A program made the position numbers and the translations under genes. A stretch of DNA of 64,000 nt from Sulfobacillus thermosulfidooxidans (lineage in GTDB: Bacteria; Bacillota; Sulfobacillia; Sulfobacillales; Sulfobacillaceae). This document shows positions 17,129 to 26,633 of the stretch, in pieces (position 1 is the stretch's first letter; every line of letters starts with the position of its first letter). The stretch covers positions 1,240,001-1,304,000 of the forward strand of contig NZ_LGRO01000001.1 in NCBI RefSeq assembly GCF_001280565.1, read 5' to 3'. Under the pieces are notes generated by a model. It was not told where the DNA came from and made no database searches. It saw only the letters and a program-made list of their open reading frames with translations.

Positions 17129-17971
17129 ATGAAAATATCGTCTGAATGTGCAGCATGTGTCTACTTGCAACTCATGCGAACCTTGGACCATCAAAAAGTG
17201 AATAACCATGTGGCCATTCAAGCTCAAGTCATGAGTCGCTTAGCTTCCCAATGGGAAACATTAGACAATCCTGGCATCGCCGTTTATCTCATGTATGAAA
17301 TTGCGCAGAAAAACAACAAGGTGAAAGATCCCTACCGCGAAGACAAACGACTCGCAAACAGCATGGCTGAGACATACTGGCAGCAGCGTCCCATCCCCAT
17401 AGATGATTTGGAGCGTCGATTTTTATATGCGGCAGCTGCCAATATTATTGATGCCGGATTAGGTGACAATACCCAGCGTCTTTTCCTGCAATTAGATCGG
17501 GCGATCCAACAAGGATTTGCACGCAATGACATTCAAAAATTTGTTCAGGCCATACCCGCATCAGGGAAAATCCTCTATATTAGCGATAATGCAGGGGAAA
17601 TTGTTTTTGACCGCGAATTAATTCGGAGTTTACGCCATAAGGGATGGCATGTCAGTATTCTGGTGCGACATCATACTTTTTTAAATGATGTCACACGTGA
17701 TGATGTCGAGGAAATGGGTTTGTCTAGCGTGGCTGATACCGTGCTGGATTTCGGAGAGGATTTTACCATGTGGAAATTATCTGATGAGGACCTTCAAGCA
17801 TGGCAAGAAAAATATGACGGGGTCATCATTAAAGGGATTGCGAATCTCGAAGCCTTATCCCACCGAAATCTCCAGGTCCCAGCGCTATTTTTATACCGCG
17901 CGAAGTGTCCTCCTTCCGCTCGGCTCGCAGGGGTTGAGGGCAACACCAATGTGGCATGGTTGAAGGAATAA
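17129..17971 (+). CDS. DUF89 / ARMT1-like damage-control phosphatase
   Basis: A 280-residue metal-dependent phosphatase of the DUF89 family. The N-terminus carries SSECAACVYLQLM with a Cys pair, as in bacterial and archaeal members. The metal site is ILYISDNAGEIVFDREL (Asp and Asn, about 150-166), with GIANLEAL near the C-terminus. Members hydrolyse damaged phosphometabolites such as phosphopantetheine or fructose-1-phosphate derivatives. GGAGGTGAATC precedes the ATG. Confidence 0.85.
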   Translation: MKISSECAACVYLQLMRTLDHQKVNNHVAIQAQVMSRLASQWETLDNPGIAVYLMYEIAQKNNKVKDPYREDKRLANSMAETYWQQRPIPIDDLERRFLYAAAANIIDAGLGDNTQRLFLQLDRAIQQGFARNDIQKFVQAIPASGKILYISDNAGEIVFDRELIRSLRHKGWHVSILVRHHTFLNDVTRDDVEEMGLSSVADTVLDFGEDFTMWKLSDEDLQAWQEKYDGVIIKGIANLEALSHRNLQVPALFLYRAKCPPSARLAGVEGNTNVAWLKE

Positions 17972-18092
17972 ATTCCCTCAATTTGGGAAATCCTATAAAG
18001 ACGATTTGGTGCTTTTTGGACCACTCCGGAATCCCATACGCTTGCGCATAATTCGTGGTACAATTTAGTCTTGTGTACAGGACCGATACGAA

Positions 18093-18878
18093 GTGACTGA
18101 GGTATTACATCAAGAAAAGGATTGGATGCCAATGCAAACGCGGACTGAAAAACCAGCCATAGGTTTTACCCCCCGTCAGCGATGGATTACTGGCATTCTT
18201 GCCATTTTGGGCGCAATCTTTGTGGCCTTGTCCGTTGCTTTGCATGCACGAATCCACAGTCGAATTAGCACGATTGCAATTAACGAAAAACAACCGGTTA
18301 AAGTCCTTGTAGGAGTTCGGGGGACAGCTACGGCACCAGCCTTTATTGGTTTTTTAGCTGTGGTTAAGCCAAACAGTCAAATTCTTACCGTGATTCCGTT
18401 GTCAGGTGATAAACCTATTTTGGGTCCTAACGGAAAAATGATGCCGTTATATAGCGCTATTAGTGGTGAAAGTCCTCAAGTGGTCACAAAAATGGTATCT
18501 GAAGCCACCGGGATACCGATTCACCATTATTTTTATTTTACGACGAATGATTTATTGATGGTTATGAACGCCCTATATTATCATAGCGATCATCATTGGC
18601 CGAAATTATTGACGCCCACTTCAATGCTAGCAACCTTTGGATATCCTGATGGTGTGTCCAGTCCCCAAGGCCAGGTCAAATTATTGTCAAAAATGGTGGA
18701 TACATTGCCTGAGGTCAATCCACTGGTCGCCGGTGAACTCTTGGCTATGACGAAGAATTCCACCACCAATTTAACGGCATATCAAGTCTTTTCCCTAGCC
18801 AATTACATTCGTGGCGACGCATTACAATTAGGCTCGATAAAGCAACTAAAACATTCCGTCAGGAGGTCGCATGGCTAA
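18093..18878 (+). CDS. LytR-CpsA-Psr (LCP)-like membrane-anchored protein
   Basis: A 261-residue protein with one N-terminal membrane anchor (about 30-50) and an extracytoplasmic domain. ILTVIPLSGDKPI resembles the LCP core (usually DxxxxxSIPRDT) and VSEATGIPIHHYFYF matches the LCP segment with I/V-x-HY. The usual Arg residues for pyrophosphate binding are largely replaced, so it may be a divergent or inactive relative. The GTG start at 18093 is tentative, with ATGs at 18126 and 18132 possible. It overlaps the next gene by 8 bases. Confidence 0.6.
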   Translation: MTEVLHQEKDWMPMQTRTEKPAIGFTPRQRWITGILAILGAIFVALSVALHARIHSRISTIAINEKQPVKVLVGVRGTATAPAFIGFLAVVKPNSQILTVIPLSGDKPILGPNGKMMPLYSAISGESPQVVTKMVSEATGIPIHHYFYFTTNDLLMVMNALYYHSDHHWPKLLTPTSMLATFGYPDGVSSPQGQVKLLSKMVDTLPEVNPLVAGELLAMTKNSTTNLTAYQVFSLANYIRGDALQLGSIKQLKHSVRRSHG

Positions 18879-20103
18879 AGACCTGACATCCGACTCGGCA
18901 GTCATTGTCAATCCCAAAGCCCAACTTACACACTTGACACCGCATGTGAAATGGCCTGTTGTCCGGTTGCTGCTTTGGCTTTTTCTCATTTCTCGGGCGT
19001 TTTTTATGGAAATTGGCGGCTTAGCTTATATCTATTTGCCACATGCCTGGATTGAGTCGCCCCCAGGCACACTGCCACCCACCGGTCAATTGCTTTATCA
19101 TGTGACCTTCGGTTTGTGGGCTCACTGGGATGGATTATGGTATTTATCCATTGCCAATTTTGGCTATACTAACCGTCCCACTGCTACGGCCTTTTTTCCC
19201 CTGTATCCGTTCCTCATCCACATTTTCGGAGGCGGCGTTGTTGCGGGCGTTCTCATTAGCTTAGTATCATTTTCTTTTACGTTGTGGTTTTTGTTTCGTT
19301 TGACCCAATTGGAGTTTGGTCCCCAGATTGCTTGGGATACGGTATTGGTCTTGGCTTTCTTCCCTACGGCGTTTTATGCGAATGCTGTCTACTCGGAACC
19401 ATTATTCATGGCACTTGCAATAGGATCCTTATATTTTGCGAGAACGCGCCGCTACTTTATCGCTGGACCACTAGCGATGGGAGCAACACTCGTAAGCATG
19501 TATGGTCTTCTCTTGTCCGCCCCGTTTTTGTTGCTCCTTTGGAAACAAGAACACCACCGAATTAAACCCTTGTGGCATACTTTATGGGCACCTTTAGGTT
19601 TAGCCATCTACATGGTGTTTCTTCTCATTCGCTTTGGTGATCCGTTGGTCTTTGAACATGCGCAAAGCAATTGGGGAAGACATTTTGAATGGTTCGGGGC
19701 TACATTGTGGGTCGCGACGATAAAAGCCTGGAAGGTTCTGGGACAGGCTCTCAATATCCATCAATTATTTGCGACGGGCATGCCTTCGTTGGATGCCAGC
19801 AATTTTTATAATTGGTTGTTTGCCATTTTTCTCATCGCCATGTTAGTTTTATCACTAAAATATTTGCCCACTTATTTGTGGCTGTATGAACTTTTAGCCA
19901 TCGCCGTCCCCTTTTCCTATCCTGCCACGGGGAACCCGCTCATGTCCTTGCCGCGTCTCGTGATGGAAGCCTTCCCGGTATTTATCGCCTTGGGATTATT
20001 TATTAACCAAAGTCGGCTCCGGCGTGTGATATATTTTGCGGTTGCATTGCCCCTGGGTATCTTGTTTGTCGCATTATTTGCTACGGCTCACTGGGTGGCA
20101 TAG
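18871..20103 (+). CDS. PIG-V-like membrane mannosyltransferase family protein
   Basis: A 410-residue multipass protein with about 9-10 membrane segments. The first extracytoplasmic loop has HWDGLWYLSIANFGYTNRP, and FFPLYPFLIHIF and ANAVYSEPLFMAL follow; these are hallmarks of PIG-V-like GT-C transferases. It would move a sugar from a polyprenyl carrier on the outer face of the membrane. AGGAGGTCGC precedes the ATG, which lies inside the end of the LCP-like gene, so the two act together, perhaps in cell-wall glycan attachment (inference). Confidence 0.75.
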   Translation: MAKDLTSDSAVIVNPKAQLTHLTPHVKWPVVRLLLWLFLISRAFFMEIGGLAYIYLPHAWIESPPGTLPPTGQLLYHVTFGLWAHWDGLWYLSIANFGYTNRPTATAFFPLYPFLIHIFGGGVVAGVLISLVSFSFTLWFLFRLTQLEFGPQIAWDTVLVLAFFPTAFYANAVYSEPLFMALAIGSLYFARTRRYFIAGPLAMGATLVSMYGLLLSAPFLLLLWKQEHHRIKPLWHTLWAPLGLAIYMVFLLIRFGDPLVFEHAQSNWGRHFEWFGATLWVATIKAWKVLGQALNIHQLFATGMPSLDASNFYNWLFAIFLIAMLVLSLKYLPTYLWLYELLAIAVPFSYPATGNPLMSLPRLVMEAFPVFIALGLFINQSRLRRVIYFAVALPLGILFVALFATAHWVA

Positions 20104-20114
20104 CTCAAAAAAAA

Positions 20115-20136
20115 AACACCGCGTGTCCGCGGTGTT
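20115..20136 (-). terminator. rho-independent terminator of the TauE-HesB unit
   Basis: AACACCGCG and CGCGGTGTT form a perfect 9-bp stem around TGTC. On the minus strand it is followed by ten Ts. The stem includes the stop codon of the HesB-family gene. No T-tract exists on the plus strand, so it serves the minus-strand operon only. Confidence 0.85.
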
Positions 20137-20455
20137 AATGGCTTCCACAACTACAACCATTTTGAGCATGGGGATTAGTCAAAACAAAGCCTTCTTGCAT
20201 GGAATCCACTTGATAATCCAACACGCCTCCATCGATATATGGCCGGCTATTAGCATCCACGACCAAGGTCACTCCAGCTGCCTGGAACTGCTCGTCATCG
20301 GCCGATACGTGTTCTTCCCACGCCATACGGTAGCCGATACGACCACACCCACAAGCCTGTTGAGCGCTCACCCTGACATAATCCGCTTTCTTATCCGTGC
20401 CTAATTCCGCCAGTTTAGCAACCGCTTGAGGTGTCACTTCAATTTGTAAACTCAT
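20135..20455 (-). CDS. HesB/IscA-family iron-sulfur carrier-like protein
   Basis: A 106-residue protein of the A-type Fe-S carrier fold. The start MSLQIEVTPQAV follows AGGAGGG. Cysteines lie in SAQQACGCGRIGYRM and in the C-terminal NGCSCGSH, which matches the CxC tail of IscA/ErpA, though the first cluster CGCG is richer than the usual single Cys. VDANSRPYIDGGVLDY is the standard HesB core. It starts inside the end of the TauE gene (17-base overlap), suggesting translational coupling. Confidence 0.8.
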   Translation of the reverse strand: MSLQIEVTPQAVAKLAELGTDKKADYVRVSAQQACGCGRIGYRMAWEEHVSADDEQFQAAGVTLVVDANSRPYIDGGVLDYQVDSMQEGFVLTNPHAQNGCSCGSH

Positions 20456-21266
20456 TCCATAGCCCTCCTTTAATCCCATCATAAAGGGCTAGTGAAGGGG
20501 TGTAAAGGCCAAACCAATTTTGTTGTAATAAAAAGAGACCAGCTGCCAACACAATGACGGTGGTAATCCACCCTGTCCGTGATGATGGCTGTCTAAAGTG
20601 GAACCACACCCGGGAGATCATCAGCCCCGTAAGAGATCCCAGAAGGAAAGGAATGAGCACTCGCCAATCGATGCTAGCTCGCACCATATTACGTATCGCC
20701 GTGGTTAAGGCAAAACTCGCAATCGTTAATGTCGAACTGCTCACAGCAATATTTTGCGGTAATCCACTCATTAACATGCTCGGGAGTGCTAAGAAAACGC
20801 CATTGACCCCAAAGTATCCGGCTAGGAATCCAACGCCCCCACCCAGCATGGCCAATCGCTTGCGATGAATCTTCCGAGTGCGGGCCAAAAACTTTGATAT
20901 GATGAGTGATAATAGGGTATTTATCACTAATAATAGGCCGATTAAAGCCAAACGAATATGCGTCGTCAGATCATGTGGTATCAGCTTTGTGATCGTCATC
21001 GTGAAAAGTCCAGGCACTGTAAACCACAATGCCGGCCTTATTGCACCCCGGTGCGCATCCCGGCGCACAAGAAACAGCGCCACAGTCAGCACGAACGTCA
21101 GTGCGGCCACTGTCCCGAATAATTCGGCATGGGTCAAACCAAACAAATAATGCAGCACAATGATTGACAATATGAGTGTGCCGCCTCCAGCCGCCGCTAA
21201 AAGGAAGCCAATGCCAAGACCGGTGGAAAAAGCGAGCACACTGGCAATAATGGCACCAGACAGCAC
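20439..21266 (-). CDS. TauE/SafE-family (sulfite/anion exporter) membrane protein
   Basis: A 275-residue protein with about eight membrane segments. The N-terminal segment with GIGFLLAAAGGGTLI and the second repeat segment VGFLAGYFGVNGVFLALPSML are characteristic of TauE/SafE permeases, which move sulfite, sulfoacetate or related anions. It uses a GTG start after GGAGG. Its coupling with a HesB-like Fe-S carrier is notable in a probable sulfur metaboliser, but the substrate is inferred only. Confidence 0.82.
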   Translation of the reverse strand: MLSGAIIASVLAFSTGLGIGFLLAAAGGGTLILSIIVLHYLFGLTHAELFGTVAALTFVLTVALFLVRRDAHRGAIRPALWFTVPGLFTMTITKLIPHDLTTHIRLALIGLLLVINTLLSLIISKFLARTRKIHRKRLAMLGGGVGFLAGYFGVNGVFLALPSMLMSGLPQNIAVSSSTLTIASFALTTAIRNMVRASIDWRVLIPFLLGSLTGLMISRVWFHFRQPSSRTGWITTVIVLAAGLFLLQQNWFGLYTPSLALYDGIKGGLWNEFTN

Positions 21267-21355
21267 CGGCGCATCCTCCCTGCATCTTCATGATTGAAGT
21301 GATGCACAATAGGATGCGCGGACATCTTGAAAATCATGTATTTGGAGGATAATCC

Positions 21356-22201
21356 GTGAAGAATGGACTACGTTTCTTAAAATTATTAATGGAACGCATG
21401 AGCCGAGACGATATGACGTCGTATGCAGCAGCCCTGGCGTATAAATTTTTGTTTGCGCTCTTTCCCTTGGTCCTGTTTTTAACAGCACTTTTAGGATTTA
21501 TGCATTTACCGACAACCATTACCGACATCGTAGGCCCTTTGAGTACTCTGGTGCCAGAATCAGTTTTAAGTTTGTTACGCAGCGCCATCGCCGTGGCCAT
21601 TCACCACGAAAATCCCACGGTACTGTCATTAGGTATTGTGGGGTTTGTATGGGGCATGTCGGGCGCTTTTATGGAACTCATTGATGCCTTTAATCATGCG
21701 TATGAATTGACCTATCCCTTCAAACGCGGCACTATTAAGCGGTATCTTTTAGCCGCAGGAACCGGAATTATCTTTGGTCTTCTTTTCGTTGCGACGCTTT
21801 TAGTAGCCACCGGGGGTACACTGTTTACCCACTGGTTACTCAATTCCGTGCTCCATTGGCCCATCGATCACGTTGCATCGTTCTTTCTGCATTGGTTCAT
21901 GTTGCTCATTCTCTTAGTGTTTAGTCTTGATATGTTATATACCATTTTGCCTGATCTCCATGTTCCCTTTAAGTTTATGAGTCCCGGGACCATCTTAGCT
22001 ACCACCGTCTTTATTGTGCTCGCCTGGGGCTTCTCCCTTTATACCAGCCATTTTGATTCTTACAATAAAATGTATGGGAGCTTGGGCACCGTCATTTTAC
22101 TGCTTCTCTATCTGTATTTGTTTGCCTTAGCCATATTACTCGGAGCAGAAGTGAATGCTCTTTTATATCATCAGCACCACAAATTTTCTCAGAAAAAGTG
22201 A
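21356..22201 (+). CDS. YihY/BrkB-family membrane protein
   Basis: A 281-residue protein of the YihY (formerly RNase BN-like/BrkB) family with six membrane segments. It has DDMTSYAAALAYKFLFALFPL near the N-terminus and YGSLGTVILLLLYLY, with LLGAEVNA at the C-terminus; these are the family's strongest motifs. Function is unknown. It starts with GTG after GGAGGATAATCC. The last 13 bases overlap the convergent DUF445 gene. Confidence 0.9.
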   Translation: MKNGLRFLKLLMERMSRDDMTSYAAALAYKFLFALFPLVLFLTALLGFMHLPTTITDIVGPLSTLVPESVLSLLRSAIAVAIHHENPTVLSLGIVGFVWGMSGAFMELIDAFNHAYELTYPFKRGTIKRYLLAAGTGIIFGLLFVATLLVATGGTLFTHWLLNSVLHWPIDHVASFFLHWFMLLILLVFSLDMLYTILPDLHVPFKFMSPGTILATTVFIVLAWGFSLYTSHFDSYNKMYGSLGTVILLLLYLYLFALAILLGAEVNALLYHQHHKFSQKK

Positions 22202-23403
22202 ATCAGCACTGCTAAAATTAACCCCACTAGTCCACCCACAATAGCCCCATTGACACGAATCCATTGAAGGTCCCGGCCAACATACCATTCGAGTTTATCA
22301 ATCCATTCTCGTTCGTCCATTTGATTGAGATTATCGCGAACGAGTCGGCCGATTACGGGATGATAACGTCGCAGGAGGGATACGGTTAGGCGTTTAATCA
22401 TATTTTCCAGTTGTGCTTGCTGTTCGGGATACGTACGCAATACATCAGCAATTTCATGCGAAAAATGACCGACACCTTCCCAGGTTTGCGCATCATGCAG
22501 ATGAGTTCGCACCTCCGTCATCAACCAATTCACGGCGCGGTCCCATGGCATATGACGGGCGAGGTCATTTTTAGCGGTTTCAATCCTTAACCGGAGATCA
22601 TGATCATCGCGTACCGTAATCATAATGCGCACAATGGCTAACTCAAATTGCTCAAATGCCTTTTCAGATTTTAACCAGTCAATTAGTTGTGTTTTAACGG
22701 TCACACTCAGATCTTTATAATCAACAGTCCCCAAAGATTCTAAGAGACCCAACACCAGTTTTTGCGTCGTTGTCTTAGTATATTTTTCCAGCATATCCTT
22801 TAGCCGATTTTCCATATCCTCGGTAAATTCCACACTATTTAATACATCGACAACATGGCGTGCTAAAAAGTTAAACAGAGCCCGGTCATTTTCCGATTGC
22901 ACTAACCATTTGATGAAGCGCACAATATAATCAGAAACTTGTAAGTCCTCAATTTTTTTGCTACTAAAAGATTTCAAATAGGCAGCAATCCGGTCTTCAG
23001 GGATGAAGTCCATTATTTGATTCAGTGTTTCGGTAATTTGCTGCTGAGCGACAGGACTCAACGGTTTATCCAAAAACTCGACGATTTTTCTTCCAATCTG
23101 CAGTTTCTCAATATTCGCTTCAATAAATGAGACAGACAATAATTCTGTCTCCACTAATGTCGAAATAGCATCCACAATCCGGTCCCGGTTGGCGGAAATA
23201 ATTGAGGTATGCGGCAGCCATTTAATTCCTAGGGGATGACGAAACAAAGCGGTGACGGCATACCAATCCGCAACACCACCAGCCAAGCCCGCTAAGGCCA
23301 TCGACTCTAGATAAGGCGCCCAAAACTGGCGATGAAACGCCAGGGCAATCAAAAATAATGCCAAAGCAATTCCTAACGTGATATTGGCCCACCGTCGCTG
23401 CAC
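22189..23403 (-). CDS. DUF445 membrane protein (YheB-like)
   Basis: A 404-residue protein with a membrane helix at each end (about 8-40 and 380-404) and a long helical middle. The N-terminal GGVADWYAVTALFRHPLGIKWLPHTSII is the diagnostic DUF445 motif. The C-terminal WIRVNGAIVGGLVGLILAVL is also typical. It uses a GTG start after GGGAGGGAAC. Function is unknown. Confidence 0.88.
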   Translation of the reverse strand: MQRRWANITLGIALALFLIALAFHRQFWAPYLESMALAGLAGGVADWYAVTALFRHPLGIKWLPHTSIISANRDRIVDAISTLVETELLSVSFIEANIEKLQIGRKIVEFLDKPLSPVAQQQITETLNQIMDFIPEDRIAAYLKSFSSKKIEDLQVSDYIVRFIKWLVQSENDRALFNFLARHVVDVLNSVEFTEDMENRLKDMLEKYTKTTTQKLVLGLLESLGTVDYKDLSVTVKTQLIDWLKSEKAFEQFELAIVRIMITVRDDHDLRLRIETAKNDLARHMPWDRAVNWLMTEVRTHLHDAQTWEGVGHFSHEIADVLRTYPEQQAQLENMIKRLTVSLLRRYHPVIGRLVRDNLNQMDEREWIDKLEWYVGRDLQWIRVNGAIVGGLVGLILAVLIHFF

Positions 23404-23621
23404 ACTGTTCCCTCCCGCCTCATCTTACCGAACCCCGTCATAGAACGCAAAGCATGCCTTAGAGTTTTGAAGGCAAATCGCCCCTGCTTGCTAATTCTGC
23501 ATTGATTTTTGCTAGGTCTTCTCGCACAATGGACAAAGACACCAGCACCTGATCTGGCTACGCTAAGTTCACGCTGTTGTGTTACATATGAGAAGACCCA
23601 TGCTCAAAAAAGGAGGTCAAT

Positions 23622-24113
23622 ATGATGGTTGTTGATGTTGTGGTAGAAATCCCTCGGGGCAGTCAAAATAAATATGAAGTGGATCATGAAACAGGTCGCA
23701 TTCGGTTAGATCGGGTATTATATTCCCCGTTTCACTATCCAACCGAATATGGATTTGTAGAAAATACTTTGGGCGAAGATGGAGATCCCATTGACGTGAT
23801 GGTACTCATGTCCCAAAGTACATTCCCTGGCTGTATTATTCGGGCCCGCATCGTGGGACTGTTAGAGATGCGGGATGAAAACGGCATTGATAACAAGATT
23901 TTGGCGGTCGCCGCTGATGATCCCCGCATGGATTACATTGAAACCCTTTCCGATGTGCCTGCCCACACTTTAAAAGAAATTGCCCATTTCTTTGCAACAT
24001 ACAAGGAGCTCGAGGGCGGTAAGGAATCGCATGTTGGCGGATGGCGGGACCATGAAGATGGAGAACGTGTGCTAAAGGAAAGTCAAGAGCGTTTTGCCAA
24101 AACCCAGCACTAA
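23622..24113 (+). CDS. ppa: inorganic pyrophosphatase (family I)
   Basis: A 163-residue soluble pyrophosphatase that hydrolyses PPi to phosphate and pulls biosynthesis forward. It has EIPRGSQNKYEVD at the N-terminus, YPTEYGFVENTLGEDGDPIDVMVL with the catalytic Asp cluster (DGDPIDV), and VAADDPRMDYIETLSDV. The length is typical. AAAGGAGGTCAAT precedes ATGATG. Confidence 0.95.
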   Translation: MMVVDVVVEIPRGSQNKYEVDHETGRIRLDRVLYSPFHYPTEYGFVENTLGEDGDPIDVMVLMSQSTFPGCIIRARIVGLLEMRDENGIDNKILAVAADDPRMDYIETLSDVPAHTLKEIAHFFATYKELEGGKESHVGGWRDHEDGERVLKESQERFAKTQH

Positions 24114-24129
24114 CGGCAAATTGAAGCAT

Positions 24130-25254
24130 CTAGGGTTTTCCCATGCTGGGAAACACTAAAGGAACCAACAACCTGGCAGACACTAATAAGTCTTCGGTCA
24201 TTTTTTCAATGTCCGCTAAGACCGCTGCCAGGTCTAACCAGTCCCCTGCCGAAACACGAATTTCTTCTAATAACAGGCGTTGTAATTTTGACGCCTGTTT
24301 CAGTGTTTTTTCAAGTTGGTAAGCAGCATCCGGATGTACTCCGACAATTATGCGAATATAAGTCTGCAAGGCTGTTCCCATCAACGCTAATAAGTCCGCC
24401 AGTTGAGTCGCAATCGATTTTGGTAGCGCCAAATACGGATCCTGGGTATCGCGCTCCACGGTCACAAACAAACTCCGGGCAATGCCCCGGACTTGAGACA
24501 AAGTATGTTCTAACACGATAGCCACTTGGCGAAGGGTTTTAAGCCGCCGGCGCCTTCTCACCATTAACACGTTCCATTTCAAACTTTTCTCGGCACGACG
24601 AATGGCATCGCGTACCGTTTCGAGGGACTCATCAACATGGCGGGCTCGGAGCAAATGCCGATTGGCTTCAGCCGCACTTAAGCCATCTATTAAATCTTGA
24701 CGAATAGCTACAACAACGTCGGCAACCGCGTGCGCTAGCGTAATAATAGCGGATTCTGCTGCCTTCGTAGCATCGGGAGGCCAAATTAACGCATTGACTA
24801 AAATCGCCACCATCACACCAATCGCCGTATCGACAACTCGCACCCAGGCATAACCCGACGCCGAACGTCCCACAGTCATCACCAATAATGCTGTGATAGC
24901 GGCTTGCGGAATGCCTTGAGGTCCCATATGTAACCGCGTGGCCAAAAAAACGGCAATATAGACGACAATGCCAACGGACAAGGCAGACAAACGGAAAAAA
25001 TGCCCTGCAAAGATCGCAACAGCTATGCCTGCTCCGACACCCGCAACCCGTTGCATCCCCTTAGATATGGAATCTGCGACACTGACTTGTAAAGACAAAA
25101 TCGCGGCCAATGGGGCAAAATAGGGGCGAGGCGTCCTAAACAACCACTGAGCTAAATACCACGATGTTCCGGCTGCCATTCCCGTTTTTAAAACTTGTGC
25201 ATCAATTCCGGTGGCTAATAATCTCCGTAATGAAGACCATAGGTGCTGACTCAT
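24130..25254 (-). CDS. FUSC/aromatic-acid exporter family membrane protein
   Basis: A 374-residue protein. The N-terminal half has about six membrane segments, with FRTPRPYFAPLAAILSLQ and GVGAGIAVAIFAGHFF resembling the ArAE_1 (DUF939)/FUSC repeat. The C-terminal half is a long helical cytoplasmic domain. It probably exports organic acids. It lies tail-to-tail with ppa. A larger FUSC protein is encoded at 49805. Confidence 0.8.
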   Translation of the reverse strand: MSQHLWSSLRRLLATGIDAQVLKTGMAAGTSWYLAQWLFRTPRPYFAPLAAILSLQVSVADSISKGMQRVAGVGAGIAVAIFAGHFFRLSALSVGIVVYIAVFLATRLHMGPQGIPQAAITALLVMTVGRSASGYAWVRVVDTAIGVMVAILVNALIWPPDATKAAESAIITLAHAVADVVVAIRQDLIDGLSAAEANRHLLRARHVDESLETVRDAIRRAEKSLKWNVLMVRRRRRLKTLRQVAIVLEHTLSQVRGIARSLFVTVERDTQDPYLALPKSIATQLADLLALMGTALQTYIRIIVGVHPDAAYQLEKTLKQASKLQRLLLEEIRVSAGDWLDLAAVLADIEKMTEDLLVSARLLVPLVFPSMGKP

Positions 25255-25283
25255 AGTTGTAGCATGAGGTTCTCGTTAATTCT

Positions 25284-26633
25284 CTATGCAGACAGCGCAT
25301 CTTGCCACATTTTTGCAACCTGCAACAACTTTCCCTCGTGCCCATAGTTCCCCACGATTTGCGCCGAGGCTGCAAAACCCTGATCGTTATGGCCGACAGG
25401 CATGGTCAAAGCCGGTAATCCTAGCAGATTAAATGGCGACGTCATCCACACCAATAAGTTCCTGACATCGACTGGGTGCTCGTCATAGCCACGCACTTCT
25501 TGGGCGGTGAGATCAGGCGGATAAATGGGAACCGTGGGTAAAATCATAACATCGTAACGATCTAATAACTTTTGGTAAATGTCTTGCAATTCCTGACGAG
25601 CACGCAAGCCCTCGATATACTGCACCGCAAGATAGGAAGCACGCGAGATTAAGCGTTCGCGAACATCTGGCTGATAATCTAAAGGCCGTTCCTGTAACCA
25701 TTTCCAATGATAATTGGCCGCTTCGGCGCCAATAATAACAAGTTGAGCGGCCCGAATACGCTCCAATTCAGGCAAGGGAACGATATCGATATGAACACCC
25801 GGGATTAAGGATAACCTCTCAAGGGCGTGTTCAAACCGGTGCTGTAAGTCTTGGTCTACTGCCATACCAAGAGGACCACTGGGCACGAGAATGTTTAATG
25901 ACGGGCACTGAGCCATCATGTGTTCTTGAAACCGCTCTTCAGGAAATAGAAGATCCAAAAACAACGCAATGTCCTCTATATCCTTGGCCATGGGTCCCAC
26001 ATGATCTAAAGTCCATGACAAAGGAATAACGCCTTGTCGGCTAATCCGGTCGTACGTCGGTTTTAATCCAATAATTCCACACAAGGCCGCAGGAATCCGC
26101 ACAGATCCTCCGGTATCCGTTCCTAAGGCAAGGGGCATGAGCTCGGTAGCGACCACGACTGCTGAGCCGCCACTCGATCCGCCAGCCATTTTCGAAGCGT
26201 CTAGAGGGTGTCGAACAGGCCCATAAAATGAACTCGTGCTGGTTGGACCAAAAGCAAATTCGTGAAGGTTGAGTTTGCCTAAATCGAGATTAGCACCCAT
26301 CAGGCGTAGCTGTGAAACAATAACGGCATCATGATTAGGGCGATAATTTTGAAGAATTTGTGATCCGGCTGTCGTCGGCATATTTGCGGTTTCAAACAAG
26401 TCTTTAAGGCCAACAATTATACCATCTAAGACACTCAAAGTTGTGCCGCTGCGGTAGCGTCGCCACGATGCTTCAGCGGTCGTCCTGGCCCGCTCGATAT
26501 CTAAATGGATGAATGCATTTGTCCGTTGTTGCACCTGATGAATCTTATCTGTCAACTGGTCTAGCCAGGACACAGGATCATGCTGTCCCGTTACAAATGC
26601 TTGATGGATTGCCTTAATTTGAGATGGCATCAT
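25284..26633 (-). CDS. amidase-signature enzyme (AtzE/GatA-like)
   Basis: A 449-residue amidase-signature hydrolase with the Ser-cisSer-Lys triad: Lys in VGLKDLFETANMPTT, cis-Ser in GGSSGGSAV, and the nucleophile in GTDTGGSVRIPAALCG. The start is placed at ATGATG (26628-26633), which overlaps the stop of the small upstream gene (ATGA); a longer open frame to 26666 is less likely. The pairing with a small partner suggests an AtzE-AtzG or GatA-GatC-like complex. The substrate is unknown, and the enzyme need not be the tRNA amidotransferase because no gatB is nearby. Confidence 0.85.
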   Translation of the reverse strand: MMPSQIKAIHQAFVTGQHDPVSWLDQLTDKIHQVQQRTNAFIHLDIERARTTAEASWRRYRSGTTLSVLDGIIVGLKDLFETANMPTTAGSQILQNYRPNHDAVIVSQLRLMGANLDLGKLNLHEFAFGPTSTSSFYGPVRHPLDASKMAGGSSGGSAVVVATELMPLALGTDTGGSVRIPAALCGIIGLKPTYDRISRQGVIPLSWTLDHVGPMAKDIEDIALFLDLLFPEERFQEHMMAQCPSLNILVPSGPLGMAVDQDLQHRFEHALERLSLIPGVHIDIVPLPELERIRAAQLVIIGAEAANYHWKWLQERPLDYQPDVRERLISRASYLAVQYIEGLRARQELQDIYQKLLDRYDVMILPTVPIYPPDLTAQEVRGYDEHPVDVRNLLVWMTSPFNLLGLPALTMPVGHNDQGFAASAQIVGNYGHEGKLLQVAKMWQDALSA

